Shown here piece by piece: positions 8,545 to 17,259 of a stretch of DNA of 64,000 bases. The stretch covers positions 1-64,000 of the forward strand of contig JAOANE010000014.1 in NCBI GenBank assembly GCA_025194985.1. The letters are read 5' to 3'. The DNA is from Regnicoccus frigidus (GTDB lineage Bacteria > Cyanobacteriota > Cyanobacteriia > PCC-6307 > Cyanobiaceae). Numbering within the stretch: position 1 is the stretch's first letter; the number at the start of each line of letters is the position of its first letter. The position numbers were made by a program, and so were the translations under genes. Below the pieces are notes generated by a model, which was not told the DNA's origin, did not search any database, and saw only the letters and a list, made by a program, of their open reading frames with translations.

Positions 8545-9072
8545 ATGGGCCGCACCCTGGAGAGCAAGCAACAGATCGTCGAAGAGCTCAAGGGGCTCCT
8601 CAACGGGACCGAAATGGCGCTGGTCCTTGATTACAAGGGTCTGTCCATCAAGGAAATGACTGATCTGCGGATCCGTCTGCAGGCCAGCAATGGCGTCTGC
8701 AAGGTGACCAAAAACACCTTGATGCGTCTGGCCATTGATGGCGACAGCACCTGGTCGGAACTCGATTCCCTGCTCACCGGCACCAATGCCTTCGTCCTGA
8801 TCAAGGGCGATGTCGGCAGTGCCGTCAAGGCCATTCAGTCCTTCCAGAAGGACACGAAGAAGTCGGAACTGAAAGGAGGCCTCTTCGAAGGCCAACTCCT
8901 GTCCCAGGCCGACATCAAGGCCATCGGTGAGCTCCCCTCCAAGGACGTGCTCATGGCCCAGATCGCCGGTGCGATCAATGCCGTGACCACCCAACTGGCC
9001 GTGGGCATCAACGAAGTTCCCTCCGGTCTCGCCCGGGCACTCAAGCAGCACGCCGAAAGCGACGCCAGCTGA
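8545..9072 (+). CDS. rplJ: 50S ribosomal protein L10
   Basis: L10 anchors L7/L12 dimers to the ribosome. The 175-residue product begins MGRTLESKQQIVEELKGLL and shows the conserved VLDYKGLSIKEMTDLR and CKVTKNTLMRLA segments. Its C-terminal helix (about residues 140-170) is the binding platform for L12 dimers. It is 54 bp upstream of rplL and behind a structured leader, which fits autoregulation of the pair. Confidence 0.97.
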   Translation: MGRTLESKQQIVEELKGLLNGTEMALVLDYKGLSIKEMTDLRIRLQASNGVCKVTKNTLMRLAIDGDSTWSELDSLLTGTNAFVLIKGDVGSAVKAIQSFQKDTKKSELKGGLFEGQLLSQADIKAIGELPSKDVLMAQIAGAINAVTTQLAVGINEVPSGLARALKQHAESDAS

Positions 9073-9126
9073 GCCGATCCCTTTTCCCCGATTTCTCCAT
9101 CCCCGACCTGTTGCCTGCTCTCAACT

Positions 9127-9510
9127 ATGACAACCAAAACCGACACGATTCTCGAATCACTGAAAACCCTTTCCCTGCTTGAAGCTTCCGAGCTCGTCAA
9201 GCAGATCGAAGAGGCTTTCGGCGTTTCCGCCGCCGCTTCCGCCGGCGCCGTGATGATGGCCGCTCCCGCCGCTGCCGCTGAGGCGGTGGAAGAGCAGACC
9301 GAATTCGACGCCATCCTCGACAGCTTCGATGCTGCCGCGAAGATCAAAGTCCTCAAGGCCGTCCGCGAAGTCACCGGCCTCGGTCTGGGCGAAGCCAAGG
9401 CCCTTGTGGAAGCCGCTCCCAAGGCCATCAAGGAAGGCGTTTCCAAAGAGGAAGCCGCCACGATTAAGAAGACCGTTGAAGAGGTTGGCGGCAAGGTCAC
9501 CGTCAAGTGA
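9127..9510 (+). CDS. rplL: 50S ribosomal protein L7/L12
   Basis: This stalk protein recruits the translation GTPases. The 127 residues comprise an N-terminal dimerisation domain (ILESLKTLSLLEASELVKQIEE), an Ala-rich hinge (about 36-55) and the C-terminal factor-binding domain ending KKTVEEVGGKVTVK. It closes the ribosomal cluster: a strong intrinsic terminator follows at 9563-9587. Confidence 0.97.
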   Translation: MTTKTDTILESLKTLSLLEASELVKQIEEAFGVSAAASAGAVMMAAPAAAAEAVEEQTEFDAILDSFDAAAKIKVLKAVREVTGLGLGEAKALVEAAPKAIKEGVSKEEAATIKKTVEEVGGKVTVK

Positions 9511-9562
9511 TCTCGCTTCGCTGATTTCTCAGTTCTTGGCGAGGGTTCCGGCCCTCGCCCCT

Positions 9563-9587
9563 GCCGGCCCCTGGTGGCCGGCTTTTT
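9563..9587 (+). terminator. Rho-independent terminator after rplL
   Basis: A perfect 7-bp stem GCCGGCC/GGCCGGC (9563-9569 with 9576-9582) with a six-base loop is followed by five T. It sits 53 bp after the rplL stop and ends the plus-strand ribosomal transcript. Confidence 0.85.
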
Positions 9588-9611
9588 CATGGCCGCCGTT
9601 ATCGTGGCAGA

Positions 9612-9710
9612 CCAAAAAAAAACCCCACCGAAGGCAGGGCTTTAGAGGTGGAACGTTCTTGGGAGTCTGTCCTTGTTTCGACCCCAACAGTGGGTTCCGC
9701 ACCCCTCACA
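9612..9710 (-). ncRNA. Small RNA candidate, Yfr2/Cyano-1-like
   Basis: The gap between rplL and the DUF3747 gene has no ORF, but on the minus strand it has the architecture of a small RNA. A stem of about 8 bp with one bulge carries a purine-rich loop containing CGAAACAAGGACA, followed about 30 nt later by a perfect intrinsic terminator. An AT-rich TTTAACT element lies near the presumed 5' end. Loops with a GAAACA core are characteristic of the cyanobacterial Yfr2 family, as I recall it. The family match is inference, and the 5' end is approximate. Confidence 0.45.
9614..9639 (-). terminator. Rho-independent terminator of the minus-strand small RNA
   Basis: Read on the minus strand, CCCTGCC-TTC-GGTGGGG forms a 7-bp stem (with G-U pairs) followed by nine T. 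No minus-strand protein gene ends close enough to use it except the DUF3747 gene about 175 bp upstream, so an independent RNA is the simplest explanation. Confidence 0.75.
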
Positions 9711-9814
9711 CGAGTTAAAGGTAACGCCTGCTCAGGCCTGGGCCAGGGCAGAGGGGTCGCTACTTGAACTGTCCCAGCAGCAGCGGTCGTTTCCTGGCCT
9801 ACTTGGTGACTGGC

Positions 9815-10492
9815 CTATTCGACGAAAGGAATCACCGGCAGGGCGATCGGATCGGTTCCGAGGTCATCAGTGAGACCGGGTCGACGGGCGATCAGCTGCC
9901 TGCCAGACCTGGTCGCTGGCGCGGCGGCGGCGATCAGCTGGGCCATGGGGGTGGGATTGGTGAAGTACAGATGGCTGAGGGTCTGCTCGCGGAAGACACG
10001 GCGACCGAGCTGCCAAGTGGACTCCAGCGTGATCGGCACGAAGCCATCGCGGTCACGCCGGTTGGCCTTGCCCCTGCCCACCACGATCGTTTCGGTCTCC
10101 ACGGGGCTCATCGCCTGCAGCTGCAGCTCCTCGCCCACCTGCCTGAGCCGCAGCCGGAACGAGCCGCCCAGGTCCTGGTTGGCCGTGCGCAGGGAGTAGC
10201 CGTTGCTGTCGATGTAGCGGCTACAGATTCCGGTGAAGTCGAAACGGTTGAGGGCCGCGTCAATCAAGCCGTCCGGACGGGTTTCCCAGCAGAGCGGCTG
10301 GCTCCTGAGCTGCTCGAGCACCAGCAGCGACCAGTCGGACCTGCCCACCGGCCTGGCGAGCACCGCGAACCTGGAAGCGTCCACGGGCCGGCTGTCGAAC
10401 AAGCCAACGGCTTGCGCCTGCGGCAACGAAGGGCCCTGCAGGACCGCGGCGCCAAGGGCCACAGCGGCCAAGGCAAGGTAAGTTCGCTTCAT
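9815..10492 (-). CDS. DUF3747 secreted protein
   Basis: The 225-residue protein has a signal peptide (MKRTYLALAAVALGAAVL, ending near AQA at residue 28). It then follows the pattern of the cyanobacterial DUF3747 family: VGLFDSRPVDASRFAVLARPVG, QPLCWETRPDGLIDAALNRFDFTGICSRYIDSNGYSLR and VGRGKANRRDRDGFVPI. Two conserved cysteines could pair in the periplasm. No biochemical role is known to me. An upstream in-frame start at 10573 would bury the signal peptide behind 27 residues and overlap the divergent rnhA start, so 10492 is chosen. Confidence 0.85.
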   Translation of the reverse strand: MKRTYLALAAVALGAAVLQGPSLPQAQAVGLFDSRPVDASRFAVLARPVGRSDWSLLVLEQLRSQPLCWETRPDGLIDAALNRFDFTGICSRYIDSNGYSLRTANQDLGGSFRLRLRQVGEELQLQAMSPVETETIVVGRGKANRRDRDGFVPITLESTWQLGRRVFREQTLSHLYFTNPTPMAQLIAAAAPATRSGRQLIARRPGLTDDLGTDPIALPVIPFVE

Positions 10493-10539
10493 GGTGGCGA
10501 CCCGACAAGCCGTAACAGGCTCCAATGATGACCTGATTT

Positions 10540-11280
10540 GTGCCGAATCGCCCAGTGGCTGCTGATCAACCACGGGTGGTGGCCGCGGCCACCGATGGCG
10601 CCTGCAGTGGCAACCCCGGACCCGGTGGCTGGGGTGCCTTGCTGCGCTTTGAAGATGGCTCGGTGCGGGAGCTGGGGGGCGCGGCAGCCAACACCACCAA
10701 CAACCGCATGGAACTGGCTGCCGCGCTGGCCGTGCTCGAAGAGCTCAAGCAGCTCCCCCTGCATCCCGATCTGCAGCTGCGCACCGACAGCCGCTACCTG
10801 ATCGATGGACTGGGCAAGTGGATGGCGGGCTGGAAACGCAAGGGTTGGCGCACGGCTTCTGGCGCTCCGGTGCTGAACAAGGACCTCTGGGAAGCCCTCG
10901 ATCGGGCCCGCCTGCCGGCCGTGCCCCTGGTCCACGTGCGCGGCCACAGCGGCGATCCCGACAACGACCGCTGCGACGCCATTGCCGTGGCCTTCTCCAA
11001 GGGCGGAACCCCCAGGCTGGCGACCGGCCCTGCGGCTGCAACCACCAAAGCCGCTGCCAGTCCGGTTGATCCAGCCCCAGCGGCCCTCGCTCAGCTGCTG
11101 AGCCGTCTGGAGCTGGCGGATCGCCTGGCCAGCGGTGGCTATGCCCTGCGCCTGCCCGAGCTGGCCCAGCTGGTGGAGCTGCCCCTCTCCAGGCTTGAGG
11201 AGAAGGAGGAGGCCTGGACCTGGCGCGATTGGCAGGTGAGCCCGGCCGGTGAGGATCGCTGGCGGCTGGAGCGTCTCTGA
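10540..11280 (+). CDS. rnhA: Ribonuclease HI with C-terminal extension
   Basis: The enzyme cleaves RNA in RNA-DNA hybrids. The N-terminal RNase H domain (about 12-155) has the full catalytic set: D19 in ATDGACSGNPGPGG, E58 in NNRMEL, D83 in TDSRYLIDG, H136 in RGHSGDPDNDRCD and D146. The protein continues for about 90 residues beyond a normal RNase HI. That tail starts with an Ala/Thr/Pro linker and contains a segment rich in Leu and Glu followed by WTWRDWQV. Its function is unknown. GTG start at 10540. The stop overlaps the pyrD start (TGATG). Confidence 0.93.
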   Translation: MPNRPVAADQPRVVAAATDGACSGNPGPGGWGALLRFEDGSVRELGGAAANTTNNRMELAAALAVLEELKQLPLHPDLQLRTDSRYLIDGLGKWMAGWKRKGWRTASGAPVLNKDLWEALDRARLPAVPLVHVRGHSGDPDNDRCDAIAVAFSKGGTPRLATGPAAATTKAAASPVDPAPAALAQLLSRLELADRLASGGYALRLPELAQLVELPLSRLEEKEEAWTWRDWQVSPAGEDRWRLERL

Positions 11281-12464
11281 TGGCCACACCCCCCACCAGC
11301 AAAAACACCACCCCGAGTACTGGATCGCTCTACAAGCGTTGGGTGACTCCCCTGCTGGAGCAGGACGAAGGCGCCGATGCCGAGCAGCTCAGCCGCCTCA
11401 CCCTGACGGCCCTGGGCATGGCCTCGCGGCGGCGCCACTGGCCGCTGGTGTCCGGCAGCCTGGCCGGGCTCGGGGCGGAGTTGCAACGGCGCGACGTGCG
11501 CCTGGAGCAGACCCTGTTCGGTTGCCGCTTTGCCAACCCGGTGGGGCTGGCGGCCGGCTTCGACAAGAACGCCGTGGCCGCCGGCGTCTGGCATCTGTTT
11601 GGCTTCGGCTTTGCCGAGCTGGGCACGGTCACCTGGCATGCCCAACCGGGAAACCCGAGACCACGCCTGTTCCGGCTGGCGGCGGAGCGCGCCGCCTTAA
11701 ACCGGATGGGCTTCAACAACGACGGCGCAGAAGCGGTGAAGCGCACCCTGGAGCGTCAGGACCTGGAGCCGCCGGGGCAGCGGCCGGCGGTGCTGGGCCT
11801 GAACCTCGGCAAGTCGAAGATCACCTCCCTGGAGCTGGCTGCCGATGACTACGCCTCCTCGCTGGAGCTGCTCTCGCCCCTGGCCGACTACGCCGTGATC
11901 AACGTGAGCTCGCCGAACACACCGGGCCTGCGCGAACTGCAAAATGCCACTCAACTGCGCCGGCTGGTCGAACGGCTGCGCCGGTTGCCGGCCTGTCCGC
12001 CGCTGCTAGTGAAGATCGCCCCCGACCTGGAGGACGACGCGATCGACACCATCGCCCGCCTGGCCTACCAGGAAGGCCTGGCCGGGGTGATCGCAGTGAA
12101 CACCAGCATCGACAGGCTCGGCCTGGAGAACCGCCGACTGACCCAGACGGGTCGCACGCTGGGCGAGGAAGCGGGAGGCCTGAGCGGCGCGCCCCTGCGG
12201 GCCAGGGCCCAGGAGGTGCTGCGCCGACTGCGGGCCACCGCCGGCCCCGCCCTGCCGCTGATCGGCGTGGGCGGGATTGATTCGCCCCAGGCGGCCTGGG
12301 AGCGGATCACAGCCGGCGCCTCCTTGATTCAGCTCTACACCGGCTGGATCTATGAGGGTCCGGCCCTGGTACCGGCGATCCTGGAAGGCCTGCAAAGGCA
12401 GCTCGATCGCCACGGCTGCCGGCAGATCAGCGAAGCGGTGGGCAGTGGGCTGCCCTGGGGTTAG
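11280..12464 (+). CDS. pyrD: Dihydroorotate dehydrogenase (quinone), class 2
   Basis: This membrane-associated FMN enzyme of pyrimidine synthesis oxidises dihydroorotate to orotate with quinone. It has 394 residues with the class 2 N-terminal helices. VGLAAGFDKNAVAA, GTVTWHAQPGNPRPRLFRL, NRMGFNNDGAEA, VINVSSPNTPGLRELQ and VKIAPDL follow. The FMN phosphate site GVGGIDSPQAAWERI and QLYTGWIYEGP are also visible. Its ATG shares one base with the rnhA stop, so the two genes form an operon. Confidence 0.96.
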   Translation: MATPPTSKNTTPSTGSLYKRWVTPLLEQDEGADAEQLSRLTLTALGMASRRRHWPLVSGSLAGLGAELQRRDVRLEQTLFGCRFANPVGLAAGFDKNAVAAGVWHLFGFGFAELGTVTWHAQPGNPRPRLFRLAAERAALNRMGFNNDGAEAVKRTLERQDLEPPGQRPAVLGLNLGKSKITSLELAADDYASSLELLSPLADYAVINVSSPNTPGLRELQNATQLRRLVERLRRLPACPPLLVKIAPDLEDDAIDTIARLAYQEGLAGVIAVNTSIDRLGLENRRLTQTGRTLGEEAGGLSGAPLRARAQEVLRRLRATAGPALPLIGVGGIDSPQAAWERITAGASLIQLYTGWIYEGPALVPAILEGLQRQLDRHGCRQISEAVGSGLPWG

Positions 12465-12545
12465 CGGGAGCGCACCAACCCGGTGCATGCCAACAACAGC
12501 AAATGCCGATAAGCTGCCGCCCAGACTGGGATAAGGAGCCTGCCG

Positions 12546-13523
12546 TTGGTTCTAACTGGCTTGCGGGAACGCTTCGGGCCGCTGACGGCACGGATCTTCC
12601 CCAGGCGGGTGCTGCTTGTTCTTGAGGATGACGGCCTGACCCTGCTGGCGTTGCGCGGCCAGGGTTTCAAGCCGGCAGCCAGTCTGTTGCATCGGGTGCC
12701 ACTGCCGCGGGGCGCCTGCCAGGACGGACGTCCGCTCCAGCAGGCGGCCCTGGGCGACCTGATCGGTGATCTGATGCTCGAACTCGGCCTGCACGGGGCC
12801 GAGGTGATCGCCAGCTTGCCCCGAGCAGCCTGCAGCCTGCGCGTGGTGCAGTGGCCCTTCGAGGAGTGGCCCGAGGAACCCGAGGAGGCCCTGCGCCAGA
12901 TCGACCCCGATCTCCGTCTGGCCTGCCCACTCGCCCAGTCCTATCTCTGCCTCACTCCCCTTGGCGGAGCCGACCCGGCCCTTCCCCTCTGCTCGCTGCT
13001 CGTGACGGCTCCCCGGGCGTTGGTGCTGGAGTGGGTCGAGGTGTTTGCGATCGCCGCTCTCGATCTCGAACGGCTCGAACCCGCCCAGGTCGCTGAGCTG
13101 CGGGCAGTTGCGCCGCTGCTGGCTGAGGCGCCTGCCAACGAACTCACCGCCCTGATCGCGTGCCAGGCCGTTGGTGCCGAGCTGACCCTGATCCGCCAAG
13201 GCATTCCGGAGTTCAGTCGCCACCTGCCCGCCGAGCCTCGGGCCCTGGAGCGGGCGTTGCGCCAGTGCCTGAACTTCTGGCGCCAGCGAGATCCGCAGGT
13301 TCGCTCGGTGCGGTTGCTGTTGTTCGGCTCCAGCCGGCGCTTGGCAGGCGTCGCCGAGGCCTTGGGGCGAGAGGAGACCTGGAGCCTGGAGATCCTCGAT
13401 CCGCTGCAGCGGGGCTGGTTGGACCTGGAGGAGAACGCGGCGGATTCGCTCGGCCCCAGCGAACGCGACGGCCCGGGCCTGCTCAGGCTCAGTGGCCTGG
13501 CCCAGGCGGAGCGGGCGCCATGA
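12546..13523 (+). CDS. pilM: PilM-like type IV pilus assembly protein, divergent
   Basis: This is the first gene of a four-gene type IV pilus assembly block. PilM proteins are cytoplasmic actin-like ATPases that bind the N-terminal tail of PilN. The 325 residues show the expected distribution (an early ALRGQGFKPAASLLH segment, EVIASLPRAACSLRVVQWP, a C-terminal RSVRLLLFGSSRRLAGVAEAL), but the actin-type phosphate loops are degenerate. The assignment relies on position before pilN-pilO-pilQ and on overall pattern. The TTG start at 12546 is supported by an AAGGAG ribosome binding site about 8 bp upstream. The stop overlaps the pilN ATG. Confidence 0.7.
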   Translation: MVLTGLRERFGPLTARIFPRRVLLVLEDDGLTLLALRGQGFKPAASLLHRVPLPRGACQDGRPLQQAALGDLIGDLMLELGLHGAEVIASLPRAACSLRVVQWPFEEWPEEPEEALRQIDPDLRLACPLAQSYLCLTPLGGADPALPLCSLLVTAPRALVLEWVEVFAIAALDLERLEPAQVAELRAVAPLLAEAPANELTALIACQAVGAELTLIRQGIPEFSRHLPAEPRALERALRQCLNFWRQRDPQVRSVRLLLFGSSRRLAGVAEALGREETWSLEILDPLQRGWLDLEENAADSLGPSERDGPGLLRLSGLAQAERAP

Positions 13524-14233
13524 CCCGCATGCTTCCCGCGGTGGATCTGCTCAGGGAGCGGCGAATCGAGCTGGGGCTGCCGCCTGACCCCAGCCGCACC
13601 CCTGATCCGCGCAAACTGCTGTGGATCGGCACCGCCGTGGCTGCCGGCCTGGTGTCGACCTGCCTGGCACTGGCGTTGTTGCTGCGCTGGCAACAGCAAC
13701 GCGTGAGCGACGACTTGGCACAGCTGCAGCCGGTGCGGGCCGAAGTGGAGCAACTGGAGCAGCAGCTCATCGCCGAGAAGACGGCGATCGACGCCACCGG
13801 CAAGGCCAATGCGGAGCTGGCGGGGGCGTTGGTGACCTTGCGCTCCGGCACCGCCCTGATGACCGACCTGGCCGAGCGCAGCTCCACCGGCGTGCAGCTC
13901 ACTGGCGTCAAGGTGAACAACGACGACCTGGAGATCAAGGGGCGCAGCAGCGATCCCGGCGCCTTCGAGCGAATCAACGCCCTCGTGCTGCGCCTCCAGG
14001 TCTCTCCCCTGCTCGATCCAGCCAGTGTGCGGCTGAAACGCGCCGGCCGCCCGGACGCGGAAGGGGGCGAGGAGGGCAAGCCGCCACGGCGCCAGCTTGT
14101 CGATTTCGAGCTCACCGCCACCTTTCGCCCGCCCCGCAGCGGCCCCGCCCAGCTCCGGCTGCTTCAGGAACTGGGGGCCGACGGCATGGCCCAGCGCCTG
14201 CAGGTGCTGCAAGAGCAGGGGCTGCTGCCATGA
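13520..14233 (+). CDS. pilN: PilN-like type IV pilus inner-membrane protein
   Basis: The 237-residue bitopic membrane protein has a short cytoplasmic tail MTRMLPAVDLLRERR, which is the PilM-binding type sequence. One transmembrane helix (about 34-57) and a coiled coil (about 62-100) follow, then a ferredoxin-like periplasmic domain containing GVQLTGVKVNNDDLEIKGRS. The ATG at 13520 overlaps the preceding stop (ATGA). The longer upstream reading is only an out-of-frame shadow of pilM. PilN normally heterodimerises with PilO in the pilus alignment complex. Confidence 0.78.
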   Translation: MTRMLPAVDLLRERRIELGLPPDPSRTPDPRKLLWIGTAVAAGLVSTCLALALLLRWQQQRVSDDLAQLQPVRAEVEQLEQQLIAEKTAIDATGKANAELAGALVTLRSGTALMTDLAERSSTGVQLTGVKVNNDDLEIKGRSSDPGAFERINALVLRLQVSPLLDPASVRLKRAGRPDAEGGEEGKPPRRQLVDFELTATFRPPRSGPAQLRLLQELGADGMAQRLQVLQEQGLLP

Positions 14234-14943
14234 CCAATCTTCAGGAGGGAGCCAAGCCGCCTTCGAAGCTGGGGCGCACCGCCCTGCTGCTGGGGCTGCC
14301 GATCAGCGCCGGACTACTGATCTCCGCCGTGGTGGTGGCCGGCGGGGTGTGGCAGCCCTGGAGCAAACTCCGCGAGGGCCAGAACCAGCTCCATGCGGTG
14401 CGGGCCATGCAACAGCGTCTGCCCCTGCTGCGCGAGCAGCGGCTGCGTCAGCTTGAGGCGGCAGAGAAGGCAAGGGCCCAGCAGGCGGATCTGCTGCAGC
14501 TGATTGCCGGCAGCGGCGAACTCAGCACCTTCCTCGCCCAGCTCAGTCGTGAGGCCGGCGCGGCTGGCGTCGAACTCGACCTGTTCGAACCCACCCCACA
14601 TCAGGGGGCAAGGGCACGGCCAGGGACGGCTGCCGCCCCACCCCCAGCCGAGGGCGAAGCGCCCTCGGCTGCGAAGGATCCCCTGGAAGCCCAGGGCCTC
14701 AGCAAGAGCTCGACGCTGCTGAGTGCGCGGGGGCGCTTCCCCAACCTGCTGGGCTTCATGCGCCGACTGGAGCGCCTGGGATTGCTGGTGGTGCAGAGCA
14801 ATCTCAACCTCAGCGCGCCCGACCCCAAAGCCGGAGCCCCAGCCCCGCTCACCGAGCTGAAATTGACTCTGTCGCTGTACGGCAAGACGACGGAGCCACG
14901 ACAACAAGCCGCAGCGGCTGATCCAACTCCAACAGAAAACTGA
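14230..14943 (+). CDS. pilO: PilO-like type IV pilus inner-membrane protein
   Basis: The 237-residue protein has one transmembrane helix (about 18-42), a periplasmic coiled coil rich in Gln, Arg and Ala (about 45-85), a Pro/Ala-rich spacer (about 120-150) and a C-terminal domain with GRFPNLLGFMRRLERLGLLVVQSNLNLS, typical of PilO. The start overlaps the pilN stop (ATGA). Together with the PilN-like protein it should form the inner-membrane ring that links PilM to the secretin. Confidence 0.78.
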   Translation: MTNLQEGAKPPSKLGRTALLLGLPISAGLLISAVVVAGGVWQPWSKLREGQNQLHAVRAMQQRLPLLREQRLRQLEAAEKARAQQADLLQLIAGSGELSTFLAQLSREAGAAGVELDLFEPTPHQGARARPGTAAAPPPAEGEAPSAAKDPLEAQGLSKSSTLLSARGRFPNLLGFMRRLERLGLLVVQSNLNLSAPDPKAGAPAPLTELKLTLSLYGKTTEPRQQAAAADPTPTEN

Positions 14944-15065
14944 TCGCGATCGGCGCCGAAACGCCCGACAAAAAATACTGAACAGATGCTGAATAGATGG
15001 TGAAAACGACGCTAGACGGCATGGCGACTTTGCCTTGCTGGCCATAGTCTCTGCCCATCGCTTGG

Positions 15066-17219
15066 ATGTTCCTTCCGGTGATTCAGAAGCATCCGGCTGG
15101 ATTAGCGCTGGCGGCGACGGTGGGATTGGCGGGATTGGTGCGCCCGGTTCAGGCCGTTGCCAGCGTCGGGCCTCTGGAGCTCAGGGTTCGCCGCCTGCCG
15201 GACGCCGTTGAGGTGGTGATCGAGGGCACTGGCCCCGGCCCCCAGCTGCAGCAGTTCAACAACAGTTTGGGTTGGGAAGGCCAGCTGATCCTGCCCAATC
15301 CCACCAGCCTGCGCCGAGGTCCACAACGGCTTGCCCTGCCGGAGGCGGGCTTCGAGACAATCAGCCTGGAGGGAGAGGGCGACCGCTTCGTCATCCAGGT
15401 AACGCCGGTGAAGGCCGGGGCGGCGCCGCGGCCAGTGGTGAGCGCCGATGGCCGCAACTTGATCCTCAGCTTTGCCGCCGCTCCCCAGGCCTCCCTCCAG
15501 ACCGGCCGCCTCGATCTCAACACCCCGGGCCGTGTTCCCCAGAGCGCCTTCGTGCCCCCGCTGCAGCCCAGGGCCGTCGCTCCACCCGTGGGCGACATGG
15601 CCGTGGGAAGCCTGCTGCTGCGCAATCCCAGTTTCGTGAATGTGCAGGGTCCGAGCGTCACGATGACGCTGCGCAACGCCCCGGCCAGGGACGCCCTGAT
15701 GGCAGTGGCCCAGCTGGGGGGCTATGGCTTCGTCTATGTGGATGACACCGCCTCCAATCCCGGTTCTGGTTCTCCGGGGTCGCCCAATCCGATCACCGCC
15801 CAGAGAGTTGTCTCCATCGCCTTCCGAAACGAAGGCTATGCAAAGGCCGTCAATTCGGTCCTTCTCGCCGCTGGGCTACAGGGCAAGTTAGAGGGAAATC
15901 TGATCCTGGCCGGACCGAATGTGCTGGGCAAAACCTTTGGCTCCCAGCTCTCGAAGATCTACCGCTTGAACCAGGTGTCAGCCAACTCAGCGGCTGACTA
16001 CCTCGCCAGCCTCGGCGCCACGATCAACAAGACCTTCACCACCACCTCCACCTCCAGCGAAGTGGCCTCTACCGGCACACCGTCCAACAACACAGCGGCG
16101 TCGACGGCATCCACCGCCACCACCACCCAGATCAACTCGTTCGGAGCCGGCCAGGGCCCCTTGCTCGGCCTGATTGGCACCACCGACTCGCGCTTGGGCA
16201 CAATCACTCTGGTGGGCGACCCATCCCTGGTGCTGATCGCCGAGACCTATCTCAAGCAGTTGGATCTCCGCCAGCGGCAGGTGGCCCTGGCGGTGCGGCT
16301 CTTGGATGTGAATCTCGAGAACGACACGACGATCTCCAACAGTTTTGCCTTCCGCTATGGCAATAACTTCATCGTCAACGACAATGGCCAGCTGCTCGGA
16401 GCGTTCGGTCGTTTCCTGCCACCCACAGTTGGATCATTCCTTGGCGCGCCAACGCAGAATCCCGGCCTGCAAGTGCCTCGCGATAACTTTTTCGACTTTG
16501 TTCAGGCCCAGATCGTTTCCCGCAACACGACCTTGCTGGCCAGCCCCACCTTGATCCTGCAGGAGAACCCCTCGATCCTTCGCGACCCCAGTTCCGGCAG
16601 TAGCGGGGGTGGCGGTGGAGGTGGTTCTCAGAACTCCTCCGCCGGACTGGATGCCTACACGATCGATTCACCGATCGGACGCGGCAGGGCGAACGAAGCG
16701 GCGGTACGGGTCGGCACCAATGTGATCACCAGCGTCCGGATCACTGAAACTCAGAATGGCGGCACCCAGTGTGAGCTTGAGCTCTCCACAGCCGGGCTGA
16801 TTCTCGGTGCTCGCGTTGAGAAGATCGATGACAACGGCTTCGTCACCTTCTCCCTGTCCCCCTCGATTTCAGCCGTCACCGATACGGTCCCCGGCCCACC
16901 CGCCTGTACACCGCAGATCAGCATCCTGAGTGTGCGGCGGCTGGATACCGGCGCCCTGCGGGTGCGCGAAGGCCAGACCCTGATCCTCACTGGCGTGATC
17001 TCCGACTTTGACGTAGCCGAGGTATCGAAGTGGCCGATTCTGGGTGACCTACCGCTAGTCGGCCAGTTCTTCCGGGCCTCGAACAACCAGCGCCAAAAAC
17101 GGGAGCTGGTGATCATGGTCACCCCGCGAATCATCCGCGATGACGAGGGCGGAACCTTCGGCTATGGCATTCGGCCCACAAGCGAGGACGCGCGCCTATT
17201 CATGAGCAATCCCCAATAG
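15066..17219 (+). CDS. pilQ: Type IV pilus secretin (PilQ-like)
   Basis: This is the outer-membrane pore through which the pilus fibre leaves. The 717-residue protein has a signal peptide (about 1-29), an N-terminal AMIN-like region, a secretin N-domain (MTLRNAPARDALMAVAQLGGYGFVYVDD) and a long Ser/Thr-rich insertion (about 325-350). The C-terminal secretin domain includes VALAVRLLDVNL, ASPTLILQEN, GQTLILTGVISD, WPILGDLPLVGQFFR and ELVIMVTPRII. A glycine-rich tract lies near residue 515. A 122-bp gap separates it from pilO. Pili of this kind serve motility or DNA uptake in cyanobacteria (family knowledge). Confidence 0.9.
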   Translation: MFLPVIQKHPAGLALAATVGLAGLVRPVQAVASVGPLELRVRRLPDAVEVVIEGTGPGPQLQQFNNSLGWEGQLILPNPTSLRRGPQRLALPEAGFETISLEGEGDRFVIQVTPVKAGAAPRPVVSADGRNLILSFAAAPQASLQTGRLDLNTPGRVPQSAFVPPLQPRAVAPPVGDMAVGSLLLRNPSFVNVQGPSVTMTLRNAPARDALMAVAQLGGYGFVYVDDTASNPGSGSPGSPNPITAQRVVSIAFRNEGYAKAVNSVLLAAGLQGKLEGNLILAGPNVLGKTFGSQLSKIYRLNQVSANSAADYLASLGATINKTFTTTSTSSEVASTGTPSNNTAASTASTATTTQINSFGAGQGPLLGLIGTTDSRLGTITLVGDPSLVLIAETYLKQLDLRQRQVALAVRLLDVNLENDTTISNSFAFRYGNNFIVNDNGQLLGAFGRFLPPTVGSFLGAPTQNPGLQVPRDNFFDFVQAQIVSRNTTLLASPTLILQENPSILRDPSSGSSGGGGGGGSQNSSAGLDAYTIDSPIGRGRANEAAVRVGTNVITSVRITETQNGGTQCELELSTAGLILGARVEKIDDNGFVTFSLSPSISAVTDTVPGPPACTPQISILSVRRLDTGALRVREGQTLILTGVISDFDVAEVSKWPILGDLPLVGQFFRASNNQRQKRELVIMVTPRIIRDDEGGTFGYGIRPTSEDARLFMSNPQ

Positions 17220-17259
17220 CGCCTGGTTCACAAGGTCGAGCTTCAGTGGTTCGGCTCGA

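Noticed and set aside
9601..9730. tmRNA (ssrA) considered for the non-coding segment after rplL
   Set aside because: No tag-peptide reading frame and no acceptor-stem pairing are visible. The segment is too short, and the terminator-plus-loop architecture fits a small RNA better.
13160..13519. Upstream extension of the pilN frame
   Set aside because: It is out-of-frame sequence inside pilM, rich in Arg/Pro/Gly. The PilN-type N-terminus starts at the ATG at 13520.
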